From an uncultured Eubacteriales bacterium (lineage in GTDB: Bacteria > Bacillota_I > Bacilli_A > RF39 > UBA660), in the NCBI GenBank assembly GCA_905188025.1, contig CAJJKI010000016.1, forward strand, positions 1-28,798: a DNA stretch of 28,798 nucleotides, written 5' to 3'. Position 1 is the first letter of the stretch; each line of letters begins with the position of its first letter. Below the pieces are notes generated by a model. That model saw only the letters and a list, made by a program, of their open reading frames with translations, searched no databases and had not been told where the DNA came from. This document shows, one piece after another, positions 1 through 8,500 of the stretch. Position numbers and translations under genes: made by a program.

Positions 1-83
1 TACCTCTTTTCATCAAGATTTAGCTTTTTCAAATAATTTCTGTATTTTATTATTTTCTTTAATTTTTACACCTTAAGTGTTAA

Positions 84-968
84 CTACAAACTTAATACTC
101 TCTTTTTATATACTATTGCACTAGCATTATCTTTACCTGGCTCTATTTGTCTTACAAAATCATAATCCTTATATATATCAGTGTCTTCTATAGATACCTT
201 GTCCACCACATGATTCTTTGATAACTCTGTCATCTCATAACTAGGATTATCTTGATACATACATTCCTTCATCTCATCCTCACGAAGTATATCACTAATT
301 CCATCAGTCATAAGACATAAAGTATCATAACTATCATTATCTATCTCCTTAATATTAACGTCTACTAAAGCATCTTTAATTATTCCATTAGTAACTATAT
401 TATTAAATCGATAGAATCTTAACTTATCTCTATCCCTACTATTCTTAGGATTATATCTCATAAAAGTTTCTGAATCATCATGTGTCTGAAGTACCAATTT
501 ATTATCTTTAAGAGTATAAATTCTACTATCACCTATATTAACTAAATATGTCTTATCATCTAATACTAATGCTAATGATAAAGTAGTACCTGACTCTCTA
601 TTCATCTTTCTAGTAATCTCATCTATTAATAAATATACTACTTCATTAAGCAATATATCATCCATTATTCTTAAGTACATTTCATCTTCATATTCAAAAA
701 ATTTCTTAATTATCTTGGCAGTATAATAACTAGCTATCTCACCAGCCTTGTGCCCTCCCATACCATCAGCTACTAAAAACATTTTATAGTTTCCCTTAAC
801 TGATACCGCTACACTATCTTCTTGCTGACTTCTAACTAGCCCAATCGTTGATGATACAGTTATTTCACTATCATCGACTAATCTAAATTTTTTAGAATAT
901 TCTTTATCAAGTATTATTTTTCCATCAATCACTTTATCTATTCCTGTCATAAACGAAATATTTCCCAT
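84..968 (-). CDS. PP2C-family Ser/Thr protein phosphatase (PrpC/Stp-like)
   Basis: A cytosolic metal-dependent phosphatase that would remove phosphate from Ser/Thr residues, usually the partner of a PASTA kinase. The family motifs appear in order: GLVRSQQEDS with metal ligand D51, VADGMGGH with D68, GDSRIY near residue 148, LMTDGISDIL, and GKDNASAI near the C-terminus with the last metal ligand. It is 294 residues; about 40 residues precede the first motif, slightly more than the usual 240-250 residue proteins. The start is supported by an AAAGGAGGG ribosome site and a good promoter upstream. No kinase gene is visible; the 83 bases downstream end in an AAGAGGTA that could be the ribosome site of a gene beyond the left edge. 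A PASTA penicillin-binding protein is encoded elsewhere in the window, but a link is inference. Confidence 0.93.
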   Translation of the reverse strand: MGNISFMTGIDKVIDGKIILDKEYSKKFRLVDDSEITVSSTIGLVRSQQEDSVAVSVKGNYKMFLVADGMGGHKAGEIASYYTAKIIKKFFEYEDEMYLRIMDDILLNEVVYLLIDEITRKMNRESGTTLSLALVLDDKTYLVNIGDSRIYTLKDNKLVLQTHDDSETFMRYNPKNSRDRDKLRFYRFNNIVTNGIIKDALVDVNIKEIDNDSYDTLCLMTDGISDILREDEMKECMYQDNPSYEMTELSKNHVVDKVSIEDTDIYKDYDFVRQIEPGKDNASAIVYKKRVLSL

Positions 969-995
969 ATCATCCCTCCTTTTTTGCTACTCATT

Positions 996-1024
996 AGAAT
1001 ATCACAACATTCATCTTTTGTCAA
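996..1024 (-). promoter_or_regulatory. Sigma-A promoter of the PP2C gene
   Basis: On the minus strand, TTGACA (1019-1024), a 17-base spacer and TATTCT (996-1001). TG lies one base before the -10, giving an extended -10. It sits just upstream of the phosphatase ribosome site. Confidence 0.75.
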
Positions 1025-1151
1025 AGAATTTAATATAATTCACATACTATTCCATATTATTAGAATCCCCTTTCATTATCAAAATTAAACTTCACTTATA
1101 TCTAAAATCATCAGAGACACATTTTCACTCACTAACAAAAACCATATACAC

Positions 1152-1197
1152 AAAAAAAGAGACAGATTATTTCAATCATTTGATTTCACTCTATCTC
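1152..1197 (-). terminator. Intrinsic terminator after htpG
   Basis: An 8-bp stem (GAGATAGA with TCTGTCTC, one G-T pair) is followed on the minus strand by seven Ts. It begins 12 bases beyond the htpG stop codon. Confidence 0.75.
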
Positions 1198-1208
1198 CTT
1201 AAACTACT

Positions 1209-3060
1209 TTACTTACTAAGTATTTCACAAATCATTTCTGTAAGTTCATTAGGATTTTCTACTGGTAATCCAGATATAAGTCTAGCTTGATTATATAATA
1301 TATTACTATATTTATTAACTTCCTCTAGCTTACCTTCTTTATATAATTCTTTTAATTTATCACTAATAGGATGTTCTTCATTTATTTCAAGTATTGTCTT
1401 AGCATGAACATTCTCAGAGCCATCATTAGGCATTGCATTAATAATCTTCTCCATTGAAGTAGATAATTCACCCATTGAAGTTAAACATACTGGATGCTTC
1501 TTAAGTTTATTAGTAAATCTTACTTCTTCTACTCTATCTTTAAGTTGTTCCTTAACAGCTTGAAGCATATCCTTATTCTCTTCATTAACTTTCTTAATTT
1601 CTTCCTTCTCTTCTTCACTAGAAGTATCTAACTCATTATCACAAACATTAATAAATTTTTTATCTTTATAAGTTCCTAATATCTTAATTACAAACTCATC
1701 TAAATATTCTGTCAAATATAATACTTCATACCCTTTATCAAGAATACTCTCTACTTGAGGCATCATCTTAATATTTGAAATAGTATCTCCTGAAGCATAA
1801 TATATATCTTTTTGATCTTCTTTCATTCTACTAATATATTCATCTATTGTACTAAGTTTATCCTTGTGTGAACTATAAATCTTCTAACTTATCTTTATCT
1901 GCTCCATAACTACTATATATACCATGCTTAAATTGCATTCCAAAAGCTTTATAAAATTCTTCATATTTCTCTCTTTCATCTTTAAGCATAGCTTCTAATT
2001 CTTTCTTAATCTTATTCTCAATATTCTTTGCAATAAGTCTTATTTGATGATTACTTTGCATAGTCTCTCTAGATATATTTAAAGCTATATCTTCTGAATC
2101 AACTACTCCTTTAACAAAACTAAAATAGTCTGGAATAATCTCACTACATTTATCCATAATCATAACCCCACGAGAATATAATTGTAATCCCTTCTCATAT
2201 TCCTTAGTATAATAATTAAATGGTGCATGACTAGGTATAAATAATAAAGCTGAATAACTAGTAAGTCCCTCTACTTCTGTCTTAATCACTTTAAGAGGTT
2301 TCTCATAATCATAAAACTTATCAGTATAAAAATCATTATATTCTTCTTCTTTTACTTCACTTTGTTTCTTCTTCCATATAGGAATCATACTATTAATAGT
2401 CTTTTCTACTTCTTTCTTATCATCTCCAATCATCATCATTTTAATTGGATATCTAATATAATCAGAATATTTCTTAATAATACCCATAAGTTTATATTCT
2501 TCCAAGTATTCACTATAATTATTATTCTCATCATCATCTTTTAAATATAAGATAACTTCTGTACCAGTACTAGTCTTCTCTCCCTCGTTAATAGTATATC
2601 CACTAGCACCATCACTTTCCCAAGTATAACTCTTCTCATCAAGTACTTTCTTACTATTAACTACTACCTTCTTAGCAACCATAAAAGCTGAATAAAAACC
2701 AACACCAAACTGTCCAATAATAGAAATATCTTTCTTCATTTCATTATTTTCTTTAAATAATTCAGATCCACTCTTTGCAATAGTACCTAAATTATCTTCA
2801 AGTTCTTCCTTATCCATACCAATACCATTATCAATAATACTAATAGTTCTCTCTTCTTTATTAGGAATAACTCTAATCTCTAATTTATCTTTCTTAACCT
2901 TAACATCCTTATCAGTAAGTGATCTATAATATAATTTATCAATCGCATCACTTGCATTAGATATTAACTCTCTTAAAAATATTTCCGGATTAGTATAAAT
3001 AGAATTTATCATCATATCCAAAAGTTTCTTTGATTCTGCTTTAAATTGTTTCTTAGCCAT
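1209..3060 (-). pseudogene. htpG: Hsp90 chaperone HtpG, interrupted by a frameshift
   Basis: The first reading frame (3060 to 1873) begins MAKKQFKAESKKLLDMMINS and holds the GHKL ATPase domain (NASDAIDKL, DNGIGMDKEEL, GQFGVGFYSAFMVA) and most of the middle domain. It stops at KDKLEDL. The rest of the protein continues in another frame: SHKDKLSTIDEYISRM is readable just before the ATG at 1826, then DQKDIYYASGD through the C-terminal dimerisation domain to 1209. Together they reach the usual Hsp90 length of about 620 residues. At about 1870-1875 the expected text between DLEDL and SSHKDK is short, as if about 8 bases were lost. Either the gene is inactivated or the assembly has an error; both halves are otherwise clean. 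The true start is the internal ATG at 3060, with a purine-rich ribosome site, and a CIRCE-type operator lies upstream. Confidence 0.88.
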
Positions 3061-3106
3061 ATTATCACTTCTTCTTTCTTTATTTATCTTTTTTGAATAC
3101 AATTAA

Positions 3107-3135
3107 AGTCTACCACTAATTTTAGCAATTGTCAA
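3107..3135 (-). promoter_or_regulatory. htpG promoter
   Basis: Minus-strand TTGACA (3130-3135), a 17-base spacer and TAGACT (3107-3112). The -35 lies inside the CIRCE-like operator, so a bound repressor would block polymerase. Confidence 0.65.
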
Positions 3136-3148
3136 TATAGATTGCTAA
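3122..3148 (-). promoter_or_regulatory. CIRCE-like HrcA operator
   Basis: A 9-9-9 inverted repeat: TTAGCAATT, nine bases, GATTGCTAA. The consensus CIRCE is TTAGCACTC-N9-GAGTGCTAA, so spacing and outer bases match and the inner bases of the arms differ. It overlaps the htpG -35, implying heat-shock control by HrcA (inference; hrcA is not in the window). Confidence 0.72.
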
Positions 3149-3332
3149 AAAACTACACATAAAAAACTATTAATAAATATTGAATCTATCAGGTAAGTAA
3201 ATAACTCTCTTTATTTTTATCATCACTCAAATTAAGTCCCTCACAAAACTTATCATCATAAATAAACATTCTCTATCCACTTATCTTTATAACTTACTTC
3301 AATAAATATCAATAGTATCTTATCATATATTC

Positions 3333-3617
3333 CTATCTCTTATGTAACTTCTTTCTCTTCTTTACAAAAGCCTTTGGATCATTAAATCTAGTCTTACAGC
3401 TAGTTCTCTCTTCTCTACGAATACTTCCAAGTAATCTACTATAATTAACTCTTCCATAAAGTACTGATTCAATCATTCTTGCCCCGTCTTCTCCCGTTAA
3501 TTCTAATTCTTTCTTCAAAGTTAGCATTTCTGAAATATTTAGATCTTCCAAATTTACATATCTATATTCCATATTACCATCTTCATCAAATACTCTATAT
3601 ATCATATCATTATTCAT
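3333..3617 (-). CDS. Conserved-looking small basic protein, unknown function
   Basis: A 94-residue protein I do not recognise. The N-terminal half is mixed or acidic (VFDEDGNMEYRYVNLEDLN) and predicted alpha/beta. The C-terminal third is strongly basic (SIRREERTSCKTRF, then FVKKRKKLHKR), which could suit nucleic acid or ribosome binding, though this is only a composition argument. One cysteine, no signal peptide, no membrane segment. It is convincingly a gene: a GGGGGA ribosome site precedes the ATG and a consensus promoter precedes that. It is monocistronic between htpG and the perR-rbr operon. Confidence 0.75.
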   Translation of the reverse strand: MNNDMIYRVFDEDGNMEYRYVNLEDLNISEMLTLKKELELTGEDGARMIESVLYGRVNYSRLLGSIRREERTSCKTRFNDPKAFVKKRKKLHKR

Positions 3618-3644
3618 ACATATCCCCCTTTAAAAGATAATATT

Positions 3645-3673
3645 ATTATATTTTAAATATCCATTCTTGTCAA
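3645..3673 (-). promoter_or_regulatory. Consensus promoter of the 94-residue protein gene
   Basis: Minus-strand TTGACA (3668-3673), exactly 17 bases, TATAAT (3645-3650). A perfect sigma-A match, suggesting strong constitutive expression. Confidence 0.82.
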
Positions 3674-3732
3674 TAAAACTAAAGAAATACTACCATAAAC
3701 CATCCAAAGTCAAGTATTACATATCATCTAGA

Positions 3733-3762
3733 AAATAAAAACCGCTCCATCAAAGAAACGGT
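3733..3762 (-). terminator. Intrinsic terminator downstream of rubrerythrin
   Basis: Minus-strand stem ACCGTTTC with GGAGCGGT (8 pairs including G-T pairs), 6-base loop, then a T-rich tail. It closes the perR-rbr transcript about 100 bases after the rbr stop. Confidence 0.65.
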
Positions 3763-3867
3763 CTATATAAAATTACCTCTAACAAATATCTAATATCTTA
3801 TCTATAAACAGTTTATCTCAATATATCCTTTCATAAATAATCTATCCAATATCTATCATTATTTATC

Positions 3868-4407
3868 TTAATAATTCTTAGCTCTCATCTCAAAATAAGA
3901 TTGTGGATGGCTACATACAGGGCATACTTTAGGAGCTACTTTTCCTACATGTACATGGCCACAATTTCTACATACCCACACTACTGATTCTTCTTTATTA
4001 AATACTCTTTCTTCCTTAATATTGTCAATTAATGCACGATATCTTTCCTCATGTTCACGTTCGATCTTAGCTACTCCCTCAAATAATTTAGCTATTCTCT
4101 CAAATCCTTCCTCACGAGCTTCCCTAGCAAAATCATCATACATTGCAGTCCATTCATAGTTTTCTCCAGCAGCAGCATCTAATAAATTCTTCATTGTACT
4201 AGGAACCTCTCCTCCATGTAATTCTTTAAACCACATTTTAGCGTGTTCCTTCTCATTACCAGCAGTCTCTTCAAATATTGCTGCTATTTGTTCATATCCA
4301 TCTTTCTTAGCCTTTGAAGCATAATAAGTATACTTATTTCTTGCTTGACTCTCTCCCGCAAAAGCTGCCATCAAATTCTTCTCTGTTTTACTTCCTTTTA
4401 ATTCCAT
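3868..4407 (-). CDS. rbr: Rubrerythrin
   Basis: A cytosolic non-haem iron peroxidase that reduces hydrogen peroxide in anaerobes using electrons from rubredoxin-type domains. The four-helix ferritin-like domain is shown by AAFAGESQARNKY and EETAGNEKEHAKMW, and repeated in the second half by FARE...GVAKIEREHEERY, giving the paired ExxH iron ligands. A C-terminal rubredoxin-like domain has CRNCGHVH and CPVCSHPQSYFE, two CxxC pairs. At 179 residues from the ATG at 4407 it has normal length; a start nine codons earlier is possible but only the later ATG is preceded by AAGGAGAG. That ribosome site lies inside the last codons of perR, so the two genes are translationally close and form one operon. 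Confidence 0.95.
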   Translation of the reverse strand: MELKGSKTEKNLMAAFAGESQARNKYTYYASKAKKDGYEQIAAIFEETAGNEKEHAKMWFKELHGGEVPSTMKNLLDAAAGENYEWTAMYDDFAREAREEGFERIAKLFEGVAKIEREHEERYRALIDNIKEERVFNKEESVVWVCRNCGHVHVGKVAPKVCPVCSHPQSYFEMRAKNY

Positions 4408-4409
4408 TA

Positions 4410-4781
4410 TTATCTCTCCTTCTTTTTCAAACAATCTTCACATATTCCTGTAAAGTTAATTTCATATTCTAGTATCTTTCCTATTTTGTAAGTATCCTTT
4501 GGAATAACTATCTCTTCATATATATCAATAATCTTACCACAAACACTGCAAAAGAAATGATAATGTCTTCCCCTCTTAGCGTCATACCTATCTACATTAT
4601 CGTGAGTAATTCTAAGTATTAGTCCTTCATCTACTAAAAGATTCAAATTTCGGTACACCGTACCTAAACTAATATTAGGTATTACCTTAACGCATTCCTT
4701 GTAGACGCCATATGCATCCAAGTGATTATAAGACTTATCAATAATATCTTTAATTAACTTTTTTTGTTTAGTCATTCTCAT
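4410..4781 (-). CDS. perR: Fur-family peroxide-sensing repressor PerR
   Basis: A 123-residue winged-helix repressor (helix-turn-helix near residues 36-58, SLGTVYRNLNLL). The regulatory metal ligands of PerR are all present: H20, D67, H73, H75 and D86, matching H37, D85, H91, H93 and D104 of Bacillus subtilis PerR in spacing (RYDAKRGRHYHFFC). The aspartate at the D86 position favours PerR over Fur. Structural zinc is held by C78/C81 and C114/C117. It would sense peroxide by metal-catalysed histidine oxidation and release its operator. It is the first gene of the operon with rubrerythrin, with an AAGGAG ribosome site; an operator overlaps its own promoter, so it is probably autoregulated. Confidence 0.92.
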   Translation of the reverse strand: MRMTKQKKLIKDIIDKSYNHLDAYGVYKECVKVIPNISLGTVYRNLNLLVDEGLILRITHDNVDRYDAKRGRHYHFFCSVCGKIIDIYEEIVIPKDTYKIGKILEYEINFTGICEDCLKKKER

Positions 4782-4818
4782 AATTATCTTCTCCTTATTA
4801 GGAATGATTACTAATTAC

Positions 4819-4847
4819 ACTATATCATAATATTTACATCATGTAAA
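4819..4847 (-). promoter_or_regulatory. perR-rbr promoter
   Basis: Minus-strand TTTACA (4842-4847), 17-base spacer, TATAGT (4819-4824). The -35 is one arm of the inverted repeat described next. Confidence 0.75.
4833..4847. promoter_or_regulatory. Per/Fur-type operator, 7-1-7 inverted repeat
   Basis: TTTACATCATGTAAA is a perfect 7-1-7 palindrome, the architecture of Per boxes, though the bases differ from the Bacillus TTATAATNATTATAA. It covers the -35 and part of the spacer of the perR promoter. Autorepression by PerR is inferred. Confidence 0.7.
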
Positions 4848-4917
4848 GTATTTTCTTAAAATTATTAAAATTATTTTTACTCATCACTATATAATTACTT
4901 AAAAATACTTTTACTTA

Positions 4918-4926
4918 TGTTATAAT
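4918..4926 (+). promoter_or_regulatory. Extended -10 promoter of the sortase remnant
   Basis: TGTTATAAT is a perfect extended -10 (TGnTATAAT) on the plus strand. No good -35 is seen. It lies about 80 bases before the remnant start codon. Confidence 0.5.
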
Positions 4927-5007
4927 ATAATTACCTAGTAGTCATCTCACAATAAATTAATCACATACAAAAAGACTTATAAAAAGCACATATAAAGGAT
5001 TGATTAT

Positions 5008-5303
5008 ATGAAAAAGAAAAGAAAACTAAAATATTCTAATATCATTATCTTTATTATTTTATTAGTATCTCTCATTATATTTACTATATCTATAAAATAC
5101 CTAATACTAGTGATTACCTAGATGTATCCTTTAATACTCCCGAAGATTTCCTCACGTTCACTACCAAACTGATTAACCGAAGTATTTATAATTTTAATAC
5201 TAAAGTCTCTTCTACTGATAGAATCATCACTCTTTCTACTTGTTATAATGATGATATAAAATCAGTCCTTCATGCCAAACTTATTAAAAAAGAAAAAAGA
5301 TAA
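5008..5303 (+). pseudogene. Class B sortase remnant with internal deletion
   Basis: An ATG with an AAAGGA ribosome site opens MKKKRKLKYSNIII and one hydrophobic anchor helix, as in membrane-bound sortases, but this frame stops at 5118. A second frame from about 5095 to 5303 reads SDYLDVSFNTPEDFLTF, NRSIYNF, DRIITLSTCYND and SVLHAKLIKK. This is the C-terminal end of a class B sortase, with the nucleophile cysteine in TLSTC. The middle of about 130 residues, including the catalytic histidine, is missing, and lysine stands where the catalytic arginine is expected. Promoter, ribosome site and terminator are all preserved, so the decay looks recent. The sortase would have anchored surface proteins to peptidoglycan. 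Confidence 0.78.
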
Positions 5304-5307
5304 GCCT

Positions 5308-5338
5308 AAACTTATAAAGAATAATACTTTATAAGTTT
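5308..5338 (+). terminator. Terminator after the sortase remnant
   Basis: A perfect 12-bp stem, AAACTTATAAAG with CTTTATAAGTTT, around a 7-base loop (5320-5326), followed by a T-rich stretch on the plus strand. It starts 5 bases beyond the sortase stop. Confidence 0.75.
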
Positions 5339-5534
5339 TATTATCCTTATCTTTTGAGTATCTATATATCCTCCTTTAAGTAAAAGTCATTCTACCCATA
5401 ACTATCATACTTCTTACAAAAAAAGTATCTTTATTCTTTCATTTTACTTAAGTAATAATTATAGATTTATCTCCTACAACCCAGCATTTCATTAAAAAAT
5501 ACCACAGTATCTCTACCATAGTATTTTCAAGCAA

Positions 5535-8500
5535 TTATCTTATATACTCCATTATTCTCTTTTTATGAGGAATCTTACTACTCTTTACATTAGCTATCAT
5601 ACTTCTCTTATTAAACTGAACATTTCTCTTTGATATATCAAAGTTACCATCTTTCTTTTCCTTTAAAATATAATAACAAGCCTTATCACTTTCTTTACTA
5701 TTCTTGTATCCTATCGCTAAACCTCTTAAAGTATAAATTCCTGTGTCTTTTAAAGAATCTTGATACTCAAAGTGAACATGTCCTTGGATAACTGCATCAT
5801 ATTCTAAAATATTCTTTCCCTGAAACAATGGTTCTTGATATGCACTAACATATCCTCTTAATTCTTCTTCGCTATACCCATGATTATTTATCTCATCAAG
5901 AATATCTCTCCTTGCATCATCACTATTAGTATACAAAAACTGCACTGCATTAACTCCTGGAGTAAACCCACTTTGATAGCTCCATGTGCTGTGACTTCTA
6001 TAGTCCCATCTTACATCATTTATAAAGTGGCATAATGCAATCTTCTTATTTCCAACAAGTATCTCCTCAGAAGCCTTATACATTTTAAGATCATTTATCC
6101 CTGTAATCCCAATCTCATCATTAGTCCACTCAAGATTATCTCTTCTCTCATCATCAAAATATATAAATGGCTTACTTCCTAAAGTACTATAGTATTCACT
6201 ATTACCTGCTATTGATATAACTCCATATTCTTTAAATAAATCTAATACTTCAAGAGGATTAGGACCTACTCCAATATTATCCCCTAATGAATATATTTCA
6301 TGAATACCTTTCCTTCTAATATCCTCTAGTACTGCTAAAGTAGGTTCATATAAAGCGTGAATATCTGTAAATATTGCTACTTCTCTACCAGTATATATAT
6401 CACTTATCTTATTAACTCTAACTGTTCCATTTATCTTATCATAAAGTTTTTGAATGCATTCAATATCATCTACCCTATCCATCTTCACATTACTAATCTT
6501 ATTACCTTTAAATATCTCTTTCGGATTCTCTATTACTTCTCCAATATTTTGTGTAATAATAAATGGTAATTTCTTTTCTTTATGAAGTTTCATCTCATTA
6601 TCATTAGCACTTCTTCCCCCAGGTAATATTATTCCCACCACCTGTACTCCTTCACGGTACAAAAGTATCTCTGAGTTAGATCTACCAGGTACACTTGTCT
6701 CAAGTATCCCTCTTTGTGTATTCTCTATACCAGTTACCTCAAATGAATTATCCTTAATCTTTCTATTAGTACCCATGTTACCAAGAGAACTACATATAAA
6801 GCTTCCTTCTGGTATTGCTGCTATTGCTAAAATATTCCCACTATTATCATAGTAGTATTTTTCTCCCAAATAACTAATCGCACTAGTAGAAATAAAGTTT
6901 CTCTTACCATTAGATTCACCCATAATTAAACTATCCACGTCTTCACTACTACTAAGTACATGAGCATATAGTATATAATTAGTATCCCTAAGATCATATA
7001 CCACTCCACCGTACACGTCTTCTAGCGCCTTACTTCTTGTAAAAGCATGCATATCACTTATACTACTTAAATTAATCCTCGCATCCATCTCAAATAAATA
7101 ACGAACCTTCTCATCAAACCCTAAGAAAGCCTTTTGAACCTTCCCTAACTCTTCAAAATGATCACAAAAATAATATTTCAGTATCCTTCTAATTTCCTCT
7201 ATATCATCAGTATCCATTCCATATTCTATAATCTCTGAATACTTAATAAGTTGATTACTTAATCTATCAATAATATCTGATTCACTATTACTGATCTTTA
7301 AATTTCTTAAAGTACCAGTACCTCCTATTTTCCTTAAAGATTCATAATTTCCTTCCACTAAAATATTCAAATATATTCTCTTAAGTTCATTAATATCATT
7401 ACTTTTTAATATTACTTCTCTATATTCTTTATATAAATTATCACGATATTCATCTACCATATCTAAAGATACTATATCTTTCTTACCAGGTACTCTTAAT
7501 ATAAAATTAAGATCATTTACTTCTTTACTAGTAAGTCTTCTTCCTTCCTTAGCTATTCCTATAAGTAATTCTTTATTATCATCAAATATCTCTATCATCT
7601 TAATAAAATTAATTACTCTATATACTAAAGCCTCACTATCATATCCATCCATATAATTATTGTCTTCCAAATATTTAACTACTCGTAAAAAATTATCTTT
7701 CTCCGTATCAACTATTCTAACTAATCTATATGCCCAGTCATAGTATCTTTCACTTCCACCACCATACTGAATAAATGTCTTAAAATCTAATCCTATATCC
7801 ATAAAGAAGTTCTTTAGTTTACTATAATTACTAAGTAAAAATTCACTAGTATAGTTATCAAGTAAATCTAAGAAATTAAAAATATCATCATCATTTATTC
7901 CCATCTTATCAAGAATAAGTATCTTAATCAATCCTACTACATCATCGTTATCTAAATATTTACAAATCTCTTTATCATTAAGTCTACTTATTCTCTCATC
8001 ATAAATATCCTTATATACAAGTACTATTCTATTCTTAACTGTATCATTATTTTTATCAATCATCTTACTATTAAGCAAATAATCTGTATCATATCCATTC
8101 AATATTTGATATATAATATTCTTTTTTCTCTTAAGTATCTTTATCGATAGATTAGCATCACATAGTGATAATATTCCCATTACATTACTAGCATCAATTG
8201 CCGTATCAATCGCTAAATCTATAAGCTCTTTTATATAATCAAATCCAACTAAACGATTAAAAAGACTTATAGTATCTATCTTTCTAAAATATGCCATTAA
8301 ATCATCTTGCCTCTCATTTATAATTTTCTTTTTAACGTCTATTGATAATACTGAAGCATTTGTAAGTAAATGTGAAGTTATATATTCTACCGGAGCATTC
8401 TTTATAAATACCCCAAAAGTTAACCATTTCTTCTTAATAATATCTTCTCTAATATCATTAGGTATACCTGGATTATTAACAATATCTAAAAAAGTTATTG

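Noticed and set aside
1..83. A short minus-strand frame reading KENNKIQKLFEKAKS after the phosphatase gene
   Set aside because: No valid start codon and only about 16 residues; the only useful signal is a possible ribosome site at the very edge.
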